NCBI GenBank assembly: GCA_947462105.1
Contig: CANHNJ010000006.1
Location: 41,501 to 105,500, forward strand
Direction: 5' to 3'
DNA from: Alphaproteobacteria bacterium
GTDB taxonomy: Bacteria; Pseudomonadota; Alphaproteobacteria; Micropepsales; Micropepsaceae
DNA: 64,000 nucleotides
Position numbers and translations under genes: made by a program. This document shows, one piece after another, positions 36,710 through 48,626 of this stretch. The notes under the pieces were generated by a model that saw only the letters and a program-made list of their open reading frames with translations, did no database searches and was not told the origin of the DNA. The stretch's first letter is position 1. Each line of letters starts with the position of its first letter.

Positions 36710-37168
36710 TTATTTGGTGACAAAAGTGTCGCGGAACAAGCCCTTGGAAAAGGCCTTGAGGGCGAGCGCGATCTTGGCGGGATCGGAGGCGTGACGGCCA
36801 TCGAGCCGCAATAAAGGCAGGCCGGGCGCGCCTTTTAGGCCTACCGGCGTCCAGCGATCCTCGTCGGGCAGGCGCGGGCCTTCATCCCCCAGTTGTACCG
36901 CCAGCGCCAGCGTGGCGGCGCGGGCGGGCAACTTGATGATCCCCAGGCCCCGCACCTCGATCAGGCCCGCGATGGTGGTGGGTGCGCTGGCAGCGAGCTT
37001 GTCCCCCTTTACACTCAGCACGACGCGGTCATCGGCCACCAGCGTCGCGCCGTCGTGAATGAGGCGCAACGCAAGGTCGGATTTGCCGCTGCCGCTGCTG
37101 CCCAGCAGCAGCACGCCTTTCGTGCCCAGCGCGACGCAGGTGCCATGAACCAGAATATGCTTGCTCAT
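36710..37168 (-). CDS. hprK: HPr kinase/phosphorylase, short alphaproteobacterial form
   Basis: A 152-residue protein with the P-loop LLLGSSGSGKSDLALRLI near residues 20-37, VADDRVVLSV and the HprK signature EVRGLGIIKLPA. It lacks the roughly 130-residue N-terminal domain of Firmicutes HprK, as is usual in alphaproteobacteria. It phosphorylates HPr on serine. The ATG at 37168 overlaps the chvG stop by 4 bases (ATGA), linking envelope sensing to PTS-Ntr in one operon. Confidence 0.93.
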   Translation of the reverse strand: MSKHILVHGTCVALGTKGVLLLGSSGSGKSDLALRLIHDGATLVADDRVVLSVKGDKLAASAPTTIAGLIEVRGLGIIKLPARAATLALAVQLGDEGPRLPDEDRWTPVGLKGAPGLPLLRLDGRHASDPAKIALALKAFSKGLFRDTFVTK

Positions 37169-38727
37169 GTGCGTGGCACCGGAAGATCCACGATCAGTCT
37201 TGCCCCGCCTGCGCTGCCATTCTCCGCCCAGATCCGGCCGCCGGTATTCTGGGTGATCTGGCGCGCGATCGACAGGCCAAGGCCCGAATTCTTGCCGAAG
37301 GTCTCGCCGGGCCGCTCGGTGTAAAAGCGCTCGAAGATGGATTCCAGATTGTCGGGCGGAATGCCCGGCCCTTCATCCTCCACCGTCACCCGCGCCGCCA
37401 GGTCGTGCGGCACCGCGCTGATGGTGACCGCGCCGCCGTCCGGGCTGAAGGAAATGGCGTTGTCGATCAGGTTGCGGAAGACCTGGCCCAGCCGCTCGTC
37501 GCGGCCCTTGATAATGGTGCCGGGCGGCAGTTCGTCCTTCAGCACGAAGCGCACGCCACGCGGATTTTCCGTCATGCCGTAGATTTCCAGGATGGTGGAA
37601 AGCAGCCGCGACAAATCCACCGGCTCGGGCGCTTCGCGCGCCAGTTCGGCGTCCAGGCGCGAGGCGTCGGAAATGTCGGTGATCAGGCGGTCGATGCGCT
37701 TGATGTCGCCGCGCGCGATGTCCATCAGCCGGGTGCGGCTTTCCTCGTCAGGGGCGCGGCGCATCATTTCCATGGCGCTGGAAAGCGAGGTGAGGGGGTT
37801 CTTCAATTCGTGCGCCACGTCGGCGGCGAAGCTCTCGATGGCGTCGATACGGTCATAAAGCCCCGCCGTCATGGATTTGAGGCTGTCCGCCAGATCGCCG
37901 ATTTCATCGGTGCGTTCGGGGAAGTTGGGAATCTCGCCGCGCCCACCCTGGCCAAAACGCACCCGGTCCGCCGCCGCCGCCAGCTTGCGCACCGGCTCGC
38001 CGATGGTGCCGGCCAGATAGAGCGACGAGGCCAGCATCACCGCGAAGGCGACCAGCACGACCTCGAACAGGCGGCGGCGTTCCTGCCGGATGATGTCATC
38101 AATGTCGCCGCTTTCGGTCGAGACCAGCAGCACGCCATAGATGGTGCGGAAGGGCTTCTGCTGCAGCGGAATCGCTACCGACAGGACCAGCTTGTTCTGT
38201 TCGTCCACCCGCTCGGCATTGCCGACCTGGCCCTTGAGCGCGGCTTCGACCTCTTCATAGACGCGGCCATTGGTGCCGCCTTCATAATAGGATTCGGGCC
38301 GGGTGAAGGGCCGCACGCCCATCATGCCGTCATAGACGCGGGTCAGCCAGGATTTGAACTTGCTGAAGGTATCGAGCGGCGGCAGTTCGTCCCGCTGCAC
38401 CATGTTGCGGGCCAGGAACTGGCGCGAATCCACCGCCAGCAGGCCGTCCGGCTGATAGACGCGGGCGCGCAGCCGCGTCGGTGCGATCAGCGGCGGCAGC
38501 AGCAGTTCGGCCTGGCGCGGGCGCAGGCGGCGCGTTTCCGGATCGGTGGCGTAGTTGGCCAGCGTGTCGGCCACCACGGCGGCCTGTTCCTGGATGCCGG
38601 TGAGGCGTTCCTCGACCAGGCCCCGGCCGCTGGCCTCGACAAAGACCACGCCGCCCGCCAGCACGATCAGCGCCAGGGCGTTGAAGCCGATGATGCGCCA
38701 GGTCAGCGCGGAGAAGCGCGGGAAAAT
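37165..38727 (-). CDS. chvG: ChvG-type sensor histidine kinase, apparent ATT start
   Basis: About 520 residues: a membrane helix near residues 12-30, a periplasmic domain of about 170 residues, a second helix near 222-241, HAMP, then the H-box DVAHELKNPLTSL with His306, N-box NLIDNAISF, EDEGPGIP and GKNSGLGLSIA. It pairs with ChvI in acid/envelope stress sensing. The coding frame runs straight from the TAG of chvI with no ATG, GTG or TTG before the first helix; the first GTG (38664) lies within that helix. ATT at 38727 sits 9 bases after a perfect AAGGAG, so I take ATT as the start. Readthrough of the TAG would instead give a ChvI-ChvG fusion. Confidence 0.85.
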   Translation of the reverse strand: MFPRFSALTWRIIGFNALALIVLAGGVVFVEASGRGLVEERLTGIQEQAAVVADTLANYATDPETRRLRPRQAELLLPPLIAPTRLRARVYQPDGLLAVDSRQFLARNMVQRDELPPLDTFSKFKSWLTRVYDGMMGVRPFTRPESYYEGGTNGRVYEEVEAALKGQVGNAERVDEQNKLVLSVAIPLQQKPFRTIYGVLLVSTESGDIDDIIRQERRRLFEVVLVAFAVMLASSLYLAGTIGEPVRKLAAAADRVRFGQGGRGEIPNFPERTDEIGDLADSLKSMTAGLYDRIDAIESFAADVAHELKNPLTSLSSAMEMMRRAPDEESRTRLMDIARGDIKRIDRLITDISDASRLDAELAREAPEPVDLSRLLSTILEIYGMTENPRGVRFVLKDELPPGTIIKGRDERLGQVFRNLIDNAISFSPDGGAVTISAVPHDLAARVTVEDEGPGIPPDNLESIFERFYTERPGETFGKNSGLGLSIARQITQNTGGRIWAENGSAGGARLIVDLPVPRT

Positions 38728-38733
38728 CGGGAG

Positions 38734-39432
38734 CTACTCCTTGTAGCGGTAGCCCACGCCATACAGCGTCTCAATGGCGTCGAAATCGTCGGCTACGACC
38801 TTGAACTTCTTGCGCAGGCGCTTGATGTGGCTGTCGATGGTGCGGTCATCGACATAGACCTGATCGTCATAGGCCGCGTCCATCAGGCTGTCGCGGCTCT
38901 TCACGAAGCCGGGGCGCTGGGCCAGCGCCTGCAGGATCAGGAACTCGGTGACGGTCAGGCGCACCGGCTTGCCTTCCCAGGTGCATTCATGGCGCTGCGG
39001 ATCGAGCGCCAGCTTGCCGCGCACCAGCGATTCCTTCTTGGCTTCCGCGCTGCCGCCGGCGGGCTTGCCTTCGGCGCGGCGCAGCACGGCGCGCACCCGC
39101 TCCAGCAGCAGGCGCTGCGAGAAGGGCTTGCGGATGTAATCGTCGGCGCCCGCATTCAGGCCCATCAGCTCGTCGATCTCTTCGTCCTTGGAAGTGAGGA
39201 AGATCACCGGCAGGCTTTCATTGGCCTGGCGCAGGCGGCGCAACAGCTCCAGCCCGTCCATGCGCGGCATCTTGATGTCGAGAATGGCCAGATCGGGCGC
39301 CGCCGCCGTCAGCGCGGTCAGCGCCGCCGCCGGATCAGTGAAGGTGCTGATCTGGTAGCCTTCCTGCTCCAGCAACATGCTCACCGACGCCAGGATATTT
39401 TTATCGTCATCAACCAGCGCAATGTTTGCCAT
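38734..39432 (-). CDS. chvI: ChvI-type response regulator (OmpR family)
   Basis: A 232-residue regulator. The receiver domain has acidic residues in LVDDDKN, the phosphorylated Asp52 in [12 protein letters not shown], Thr in FLTSKD and Lys in IRKPFS. A C-terminal winged helix follows ([43 protein letters not shown]). It controls envelope, exopolysaccharide and acid-response genes in relatives. The ATG at 39432 gives the canonical [10 protein letters not shown]. Its last codons contain the AAGGAG that serves chvG. Confidence 0.94.
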   Translation of the reverse strand: MANIALVDDDKNILASVSMLLEQEGYQISTFTDPAAALTALTAAAPDLAILDIKMPRMDGLELLRRLRQANESLPVIFLTSKDEEIDELMGLNAGADDYIRKPFSQRLLLERVRAVLRRAEGKPAGGSAEAKKESLVRGKLALDPQRHECTWEGKPVRLTVTEFLILQALAQRPGFVKSRDSLMDAAYDDQVYVDDRTIDSHIKRLRKKFKVVADDFDAIETLYGVGYRYKE

Positions 39433-39494
39433 GAGACCTGTCGAATTGTGGGCAGAAACCAGTATAAGCCACTGAGAGACAAAGCAAAGCACCC

Positions 39495-40265
39495 ATGACA
39501 GGCTTCCAGGGCACCATCGCGGACTATCAGGCATACCGGCTGGATTATCCCGCCCGCCTGATCGCGCGGCTGGCGGCACTTGCGGGCCTCAAGCCGGGGG
39601 ATGCGGTGCTCGATCTGGGCTGCGGTCCCGGCAACCTGGCGATTCCCCTGGCCCGGATGGGCATGGCGGTGACGGCGATGGACCCTGAGCCGGAAATGCT
39701 GGCGGCGGCAATCAGCGCTGCAGGCGATCTGCCGATTCGCTTCGTGCGCGGCGGTTCTGCTGACCTGACGGCGGCAGATGGCCCCTTCCGGCTTGTCACC
39801 ATCGGGCGCGCCTTTCACTGGATGGACCGCAGCGCGACGCTGGCGATGCTGGATCGCATCGTCACGCCCGATGGCGGCGTGGCGCTGCTGCACGATGGCC
39901 ATCCGCTGGTCGAAGAGAATAACTGGTTTACGGCGCTGCGCCGCGTCAGCGGCAAGTATGGCCGCGCCCAGGCGGCGCATGTGAAGACGCGGAGTGCGGG
40001 TGGTCATCGCCGCTATGAACCCTATCTCTTCGCCTCGGCCTTCACCCGGCTGGATGGGTTGTCCGTCACCACCCGCACGGCCATCACGGCGGACGCCATT
40101 GTCGGGCGCGCCTTTTCCACCTCGGTCTGCGCCCGTCAGGCGCTGGGCGAACGGTCGGCGTCGTTCGAAGCCGACCTGCGCGCGGCCTTGCGCGAAATCG
40201 CGCCGGATGGGAGTTTCATCGAAATCGCCGAAATGGTGGCGCTGCTGGCGCGCCGGGCGGAATAA
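39495..40265 (+). CDS. Class I SAM-dependent methyltransferase
   Basis: A 256-residue methyltransferase. The SAM motif I is [16 protein letters not shown] near residues 37-52, with motif [14 protein letters not shown] and [13 protein letters not shown]; the FHWMD segment resembles the UbiE/trans-aconitate group of Methyltransf_11. The start [11 protein letters not shown] (residues 13-23) is typical of small-molecule methyltransferases of this group. The substrate is unknown. It starts 62 bases from the divergent chvI and is followed 6-12 bases later by another predicted methyltransferase, so the two may act together. Confidence 0.84.
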   Translation: MTGFQGTIADYQAYRLDYPARLIARLAALAGLKPGDAVLDLGCGPGNLAIPLARMGMAVTAMDPEPEMLAAAISAAGDLPIRFVRGGSADLTAADGPFRLVTIGRAFHWMDRSATLAMLDRIVTPDGGVALLHDGHPLVEENNWFTALRRVSGKYGRAQAAHVKTRSAGGHRRYEPYLFASAFTRLDGLSVTTRTAITADAIVGRAFSTSVCARQALGERSASFEADLRAALREIAPDGSFIEIAEMVALLARRAE

Positions 40266-40277
40266 AGGGGAATGGAT

Positions 40278-41243
40278 ATGTCGGGACCGAGCCCGGAAGG
40301 CCAACTGCTTGGCGTCATCGTGGTGGCGTTTCTTTTCTTCACGCCCGCGATCCTGGCCTTCATGCGCGGTCATCGCCGGTTCTGGGTGATCCTGGCGCTG
40401 AACCTGGTGGGCCCCTGGATTCAAAGCATTGTCCTGCAACTTCTGGGATGGTTGCCGCTGCAGCCTGCCACGCTGTCGCAAGCCCTGTACACGCTATCGC
40501 TGCTGCTGGGCCCCGTCTGGCTGGGGCTGCTGGCCTGGGCGCTGGTGCCGCAATCCGATCCCGACCCGAAGCTGAAAGCGTGGCGCGAAACCAAGCTGTT
40601 CGATTTCTTCGCGGCGCTGCCGCTGATCATCTGGTTTGCCTACAATGTCGTGGTCATGCGCCCGCGCCTGGCCGTCCTGGGCAACAGCATGCTGGCGGGC
40701 GAGGCAGACCTCCTGTCCTGGCTGCTGTTCTTCTCGCTGCTCTTCTCGGCGCTGTTCTGCCTGGTGTCGGTCTATCTGCTGGTGATCCGCGACAAGCCGG
40801 TGCTGCGGGTGCAGGGCGCCTTGCCGCGCATCGCCGCCGTCACCGGCACCTTCCTGGGCGTGGGCATGCTGCAGTTGCAGGTAGCGGCCCTCGGCCTGCC
40901 GCTGCAGGCCGCCGCCTTCCTGCTCACCGGCATCGGCAGCGCCGCGTCGGCGGCAGTGCTGTGGCGTCTGGGCAAGTCCTTCTCCATCATGCCCGAGGCG
41001 CGCACGCTGGTGACGCAAGGTCCCTACAATTACATTCGCCATCCGCTCTATGCGGCGGAGATCATCACCGTGTTCGGCATGATCCTGCAGTATCAGCAGC
41101 CCTGGGCGCTGCTGATGGGCGGCGGCGTGATCGTCTTCCAGGTGATCCGCAGCCTGTATGAGGAGCGGGTGCTGACCCGGGCCTTCCCCGAATATGTGGC
41201 GTACCGGGCCCGCACGAAGCGCTTCATTCCCGGCGTGATCTGA
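40278..41243 (+). CDS. Membrane protein: superinfection-immunity-like N-terminus plus isoprenylcysteine carboxyl methyltransferase domain
   Basis: A 321-residue protein with about eight hydrophobic helices. The N-terminal 45 residues (FFTPAILAFMRGHRRFWVI then LNLVGPWI) resemble the small Imm_superinfect family of membrane proteins. The C-terminal third has the ICMT/PEMT signature TQGPYNYIRHPLYAAEI and EERVLTRAFPEYVAYRART, which binds SAM and methylates thiols, lipids or carboxylates at the membrane. The ATG at 40278 lies 7 bases after AGGGG, whereas the in-frame ATG at 40272 is too close. A strong terminator follows. The domain pairing is judged by eye. Confidence 0.7.
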   Translation: MSGPSPEGQLLGVIVVAFLFFTPAILAFMRGHRRFWVILALNLVGPWIQSIVLQLLGWLPLQPATLSQALYTLSLLLGPVWLGLLAWALVPQSDPDPKLKAWRETKLFDFFAALPLIIWFAYNVVVMRPRLAVLGNSMLAGEADLLSWLLFFSLLFSALFCLVSVYLLVIRDKPVLRVQGALPRIAAVTGTFLGVGMLQLQVAALGLPLQAAAFLLTGIGSAASAAVLWRLGKSFSIMPEARTLVTQGPYNYIRHPLYAAEIITVFGMILQYQQPWALLMGGGVIVFQVIRSLYEERVLTRAFPEYVAYRARTKRFIPGVI

Positions 41244-41248
41244 AACGC

Positions 41249-41281
41249 AAAAGGCGCCGCCCGCGAAGGCGGCGCCTTTTT
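41249..41281. terminator. Rho-independent terminator between the ICMT-like gene and greA
   Basis: A 13-bp perfect stem AAAAGGCGCCGCC/GGCGGCGCCTTTT with a 6-base CGCGAA loop and a T-run. It also has an A-run on the left, so it can end both converging transcripts. Confidence 0.92.
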
Positions 41282-41299
41282 CATTTGTAGCGTGGTGGC

Positions 41300-41773
41300 C
41301 TAGACGAATTCGACTTTCAGAATCTCATACGACCGCGCGCCGCCCGGGGCCGCGACTTCCACCGTGTCGCCCTTGGACTTTCCGATCAGGGCGCGCGCGA
41401 TGGGGGAGGAGAGCGAGATGCGCCCCTTCTTGGCATCGGATTCAACGTCGCCAACGATCTGGTACTTGCGCTTTTCGTCGGTGTCTTCATCGACCAGCGT
41501 GACGGTGGCGCCGAACTTGACGCTGGTGCCCGACAGCTTGGAGATGTCGATCACGTCGGCGCGGCCAATCTGGTCTTCCAGTTCCATGACGCGGCCTTCG
41601 ATGAAGCTCTGCTTCTCCTTGGCGGCGTGATACTCGGCATTTTCCGACAGGTCGCCATGCGCGCGCGCTTCGGCAATCGCCTTGATGATCTCATGGCGGT
41701 CGACGTTCTTGAGCTGGTTCAGCTCTTCTTCCAGGCCCCTGAAGCCCGAAGCGGTCATCGGAATCTTTTCCAT
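41300..41773 (-). CDS. greA: Transcription elongation factor GreA
   Basis: A 157-residue factor that rescues backtracked RNA polymerase by stimulating RNA cleavage. The coiled-coil N-terminus has [15 protein letters not shown] and the tip acidic residues in [18 protein letters not shown]; the C-terminal FKBP-like domain has [17 protein letters not shown]. The ATG at 41773 gives [10 protein letters not shown], the usual start. It lies 107 bases after carB on the same strand. Confidence 0.96.
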   Translation of the reverse strand: MEKIPMTASGFRGLEEELNQLKNVDRHEIIKAIAEARAHGDLSENAEYHAAKEKQSFIEGRVMELEDQIGRADVIDISKLSGTSVKFGATVTLVDEDTDEKRKYQIVGDVESDAKKGRISLSSPIARALIGKSKGDTVEVAAPGGARSYEILKVEFV

Positions 41774-41880
41774 CGGTCTATCCATCGGCAAAAAAGCCTT
41801 CCCTCCGGCGGGACCGCCGGATGCGGGAAGGCCAAATCATTGATAAAGCGCGCTTTTTCGTATTCTGGCGCGGCTACGCT

Positions 41881-45231
<3,351 letters not shown>

Positions 45232-45351
45232 CGGTGCTCACGCGCGATGGCCCAGCGCCGGTTAGGGCGCTGTGGGCCGGTCAAACTGTAGGTTAAGGGG
45301 ACCGTCTAGAGGGTCCGGCGGGCCGCCGCAACCCCGAAAAGTGCGGGGCGG

Positions 45352-46410
45352 TCAGGACCGCCAGCGCAGCAGCTTTTCCTGCACAGGATTGACGAATTCC
45401 GTGCCGTTTTCGACCGATTCGGCCCAGGCTTTCTTGACCCGGTGGTACCAGATGGCGGGCTGGTCGGCGTCCTGGATCAGCATCAGGCTGGGTTCGAATT
45501 TCAGCCCCTCCTTCTGCAACTCCACGATCTTGCGGTCGTCGGCGATGAAGGTCGGCCCCAAGAGCTGGAAAAACGGCTTGATAAAGAACAGCCAGCCCGG
45601 CCAGTAGAACATCTGGATGGTGTCGGTGGTCTGGGCATCGCGCGGGGTGCAGACCGTCAGCCCCACCACCTTGAAGGGCCGCCCGAACAGCGCGCCCTCG
45701 ATGATCTCGAAGCGGGTCGAGGGCAGTTCGAAGGTGATCTCGGTGGAGACTTCTCCCAACAGGGAATAGGCGGGCTTGACCGGCTTGTGCCGGGTCATGG
45801 TGAAGCCGCGCTCCAGCGGCGCGTAATGCTTTTCCTTCACCTTCGGCCTGGTCTTCCACCACCAATGGTCGTGCACGAAGGCGGCATGGCACGGGTCCAT
45901 CAGGCCGATCACGGCATGGTCGATGTTGCAGGCGAAGGTCTGGGTCTCGGTCCAGCGAATCCTGGCATCGATCATCGGGACTTTCGGTGCCGCCATCTTC
46001 GGCGTCGTCCCTGGCTTCGCCGCCATGTAGACCCAGATCAGCCCGTCCTGTTCGATCACCGGATAGGTGCGCACCCTGATCTTGCCGGCATCGAGGTCCT
46101 GCCCCTCCACCAGCGAGGGGATGGCGCTGCAGACGCCGTCCTTCTTGAAGCGCCAGCCATGATAGGGGCACTCGACACTGTCATCCGCCTTGATCTTGCC
46201 CGCCGACAGCGGCACGCCGCGATGGGGGCAGATATCGCGCAGGGCAAAAAGCTCGCCGCTGCGGTTGCGGCCCAGCGCGATGGGTTCGCCCAGCAACATC
46301 ACCCGCTGCAGGACGCCGGGCCGGAACGGGGCCGCCAGCGCGGCCATGTACCAGAGGTCGCGCAGGTGCATCCCGCTTTCCGCCCGCGTCTGGATTCCGG
46401 CCTCGCTCAT
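45352..46410 (-). CDS. Rieske 2Fe-2S aromatic-ring-hydroxylating-type oxygenase
   Basis: A 352-residue protein. The Rieske cluster ligands are in CPHRG (near residue 61) and CPYHGW (near 81); the mononuclear-iron site is NIDHAVIGLMDPCHAAFVHDH, giving the D-H-H triad expected in ring-hydroxylating or demethylating oxygenases. The C-terminus forms the START-like catalytic domain. It would need an external electron donor; the ferredoxin/reductase pair at 27-28.5 kb is a possible but unlinked partner. The substrate (aromatic, steroid or other) is unknown. It stands alone between carB and a divergent membrane-protein gene. Confidence 0.88.
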   Translation of the reverse strand: MSEAGIQTRAESGMHLRDLWYMAALAAPFRPGVLQRVMLLGEPIALGRNRSGELFALRDICPHRGVPLSAGKIKADDSVECPYHGWRFKKDGVCSAIPSLVEGQDLDAGKIRVRTYPVIEQDGLIWVYMAAKPGTTPKMAAPKVPMIDARIRWTETQTFACNIDHAVIGLMDPCHAAFVHDHWWWKTRPKVKEKHYAPLERGFTMTRHKPVKPAYSLLGEVSTEITFELPSTRFEIIEGALFGRPFKVVGLTVCTPRDAQTTDTIQMFYWPGWLFFIKPFFQLLGPTFIADDRKIVELQKEGLKFEPSLMLIQDADQPAIWYHRVKKAWAESVENGTEFVNPVQEKLLRWRS

Positions 46411-46489
46411 GCGAAATTACCTAGAGAAGTCGGGGGATCGCTGCAAGTTGGGGTGTTCACTTATCCGTTGAAGAGGCTAACTTAAGCCC

Positions 46490-46894
46490 ATGATTGATCT
46501 GAAAATCCTTCGCCGGGCGGTACTGATAGGCATCGCCTTCGAGCTGGCCCTGGTGATAGGCGGCACTTACTACCCGCGCTCGCGGCCCGGCCTGCTCTTT
46601 GTCTGCATGCTGGTGGCGGCGGTGGCGGGCATGCTCTACGGCCGCGACCTGGCGCGTGGCTTTGGCGCGGCCATGCTAGGCGGCACCCTGGCGGGCGCCG
46701 CCTGCGGCCTGACTGCCGTAACGGCGGCGCATTTCGCCGGCATCAGCCCCGAAGTCTATATTCCCTATGGCGTGCTGGTGACGATGCTCACCGGCGCGGT
46801 GGGCGGTTTTTTCGGCGAGATGGATGCACGTTTGCGCGCCTACATCGTGCGCAAGCTGATGCCAGACCATTCTGGTGGCAATTCCGGGCAATAG
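46490..46894 (+). CDS. Small integral membrane protein of unknown function
   Basis: A 134-residue protein with four likely membrane helices (about residues 8-25, 34-50, 57-80 and 92-110) rich in Gly and Ala, and a charged C-terminus (RLRAYIVRKLMPDHSGGNSGQ). I do not recognise a family. Its start is divergent from the Rieske gene, 79 bases away, and a gap of 175 bases with no clear signal separates it from the next gene. The helix layout suggests an inner-membrane protein. Confidence 0.65.
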   Translation: MIDLKILRRAVLIGIAFELALVIGGTYYPRSRPGLLFVCMLVAAVAGMLYGRDLARGFGAAMLGGTLAGAACGLTAVTAAHFAGISPEVYIPYGVLVTMLTGAVGGFFGEMDARLRAYIVRKLMPDHSGGNSGQ

Positions 46895-47069
46895 GTTTTG
46901 GGGAAGATGTCGGTTGGCTCGCTGGGCCGTCCCGGATAGGGGCTGGGGGGCTTGTTCTCCGAACCGTCCCGCGCCGCCAACCGACAGTGACAATCTCGAC
47001 CTTGAAAACGGCCCCCGCATGTTTCAATCGTGACCTTTTCTAGGCACACAACAAAAGAAAGTTCATGAC

Positions 47070-47726
47070 ATGGGCCGCATGGTCGCCCCGACACCGCAAG
47101 TTGTTGATTATCTGGCCCGAATCGGCGGGCGGGAACTTCCGGTGCAAAAGCGCCTGCGCGACAGGACCGAAGAACGTCCGGACGGTCACATGCAGGTGAC
47201 GGCGGAGCAAGCCGCGACGCTGCAGGTGCTGGTGAAGCTGACGGGCGCGAAGACATGCCTGGAGATCGGCACGTTCACCGGCACCAGCGCGCTGGCCGTG
47301 GCGCTGGCGCTGCCGGAAGGCGGCAAGCTGGTGGCGCTGGACGTCTCGCGAGAGTTCACCGACATCGGCAAGCCCTTCTGGACGGAGGCGGGCGTGGACG
47401 GGAAGATCGATCTGCGCCTCGGCCCGGCGGCGCACGCGATGGACGACATGATCGCGGCGGGCGAGGGGCCTTTCGACTTCGCCTTCATCGACGCCGACAA
47501 GCCCGGCTATGACGCCTATTACGAGCGTGCCCTCAAACTGGTGAAGACGGGCGGCCTGATCGTGCTGGACAACATGCTGCTGTCGGGCAAGGTCGCCGAC
47601 CCGGACGACCAGAATGTCTCGGCGGCGGCGCTGCGGGCGCTGAACGAGAAGATTTTCGCGGACACGCGGGTGGATATGGCGCTCACCACGATTGGCGACG
47701 GCATGACGCTCTGCATCAAGACGTAA
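47070..47726 (+). CDS. O-methyltransferase, caffeoyl-CoA/catechol type
   Basis: A 218-residue class I methyltransferase of the Methyltransf_3 family. The SAM motif is CLEIGTFTGTSALAVALAL near residues 63-81, DFAFIDADKPGYDAYYE carries the metal-binding Asp residues, and GGLIVLDNMLLSGKV completes the active site. Divalent-metal-dependent O-methylation of a catechol-like substrate is predicted. ATG codons at 47070 and 47079 are both possible; the first was kept. A terminator follows. Confidence 0.88.
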   Translation: MGRMVAPTPQVVDYLARIGGRELPVQKRLRDRTEERPDGHMQVTAEQAATLQVLVKLTGAKTCLEIGTFTGTSALAVALALPEGGKLVALDVSREFTDIGKPFWTEAGVDGKIDLRLGPAAHAMDDMIAAGEGPFDFAFIDADKPGYDAYYERALKLVKTGGLIVLDNMLLSGKVADPDDQNVSAAALRALNEKIFADTRVDMALTTIGDGMTLCIKT

Positions 47727-47747
47727 CGTCAGTCGTTTCGACAAGAA

Positions 47748-47777
47748 AAAAGGCCCGGTGTTTCCACCGGGCCTTTT
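47748..47777. terminator. Rho-independent terminator between convergent genes
   Basis: A stem of AAAAGGCCCGGTG paired with CACCGGGCCTTTT and loop TTTC. It lies 21 bases after the O-methyltransferase stop and 20 bases beyond the end of the minus-strand Bax1-I gene, so it can serve both. Confidence 0.92.
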
Positions 47778-47797
47778 GCGTTTCAGGTCTGCTGCCG

Positions 47798-48541
47798 TTA
47801 ACGGCGATCGCCCATGAAGCGCAGCAGGAAGAGGAAGATGTTCAGGAAGTCGAGATAGAGCGACAGCGCGCCCATGATCGCGGCCTTGCCCGCCACGGCA
47901 ACGTCGCCGCCGATGGCATAATAGGTCTGCTTGATCTTCTGGGTGTCCCAGGCGGTCAGGCCGGTGAAGATCAGCACGCCCAGGATGCTCACCACGAAGG
48001 TGACCATCGCCGACTGGAAGAAGATGTTGGCCAGCGAGGCGATCAGGATGCCGATCAGGCCCATGAACAGGAAGTTGCCGAAGCCCGTCAGGTCGCGCTT
48101 GGTGGTGAAGCCATAGAGCGACATCGTGCCGAAGGTGGCGGCGGTGACGAAGAAGGTCAGCGCGATGCTGGCGCCCGTGTAGAGCAGGAACAGCGAGGCG
48201 AGCGAAGCGCCGACCAGCGCCGCATAGCCCCAGAAGGTGAGCTGGGCGGTGGCCTGGCTCATCTGCTGGATGCGGAACGACAGAAAGAACACCAGCGCCA
48301 GCGGCGCCAGCATCACGACCCAGCCCAGCATGGTGGGGGCGAGCGCGCCCTGCGCGTTCACCTGGTAAATGGCGTTCAGCAGCACCGGCGTGTTGGCAAC
48401 GGCGTAAGCCGTGACGCCCGTCAGCGCCAGCGCACCGGCCATGAGATTGTAGACGCGCAGCATGTGGGCGCGCAGACCGGCGTCATAGCTCGCTGTCGCC
48501 GTGGTGGCGCCGCGTGCGATCCGGTTGTCGTAGTCGGCCAT
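47798..48541 (-). CDS. Bax inhibitor-1/YccA family membrane protein
   Basis: A 247-residue protein with seven membrane helices. The family signature lies in TAYAVANTP, FWGYAALVGASL, and the end SLYLDFLNIFLFLLRFMGDRR, which is nearly invariant in alphaproteobacterial members. Relatives act as pH-gated calcium channels or as regulators of FtsH proteolysis. It has its own promoter candidate upstream and is followed by a bidirectional terminator, so it is monocistronic. Confidence 0.92.
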   Translation of the reverse strand: MADYDNRIARGATTATASYDAGLRAHMLRVYNLMAGALALTGVTAYAVANTPVLLNAIYQVNAQGALAPTMLGWVVMLAPLALVFFLSFRIQQMSQATAQLTFWGYAALVGASLASLFLLYTGASIALTFFVTAATFGTMSLYGFTTKRDLTGFGNFLFMGLIGILIASLANIFFQSAMVTFVVSILGVLIFTGLTAWDTQKIKQTYYAIGGDVAVAGKAAIMGALSLYLDFLNIFLFLLRFMGDRR

Positions 48542-48566
48542 TGTTTGGGTACTCCCTTTGACTTGT

Positions 48567-48597
48567 ATTATATCGGCGTTACTTGTGGCGGTATCAA
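48567..48597 (-). promoter_or_regulatory. Candidate promoter of the Bax1-I gene
   Basis: On the minus strand a perfect TATAAT (48572-48567) lies 19 bases after TTGATA (48597-48592), 25 bases before the start codon. The spacing is slightly long; the AT-rich patch stands out from its surroundings. Confidence 0.5.
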
Positions 48598-48626
48598 GAC
48601 CGGTAAAAGACTATATTTGACAAGGG

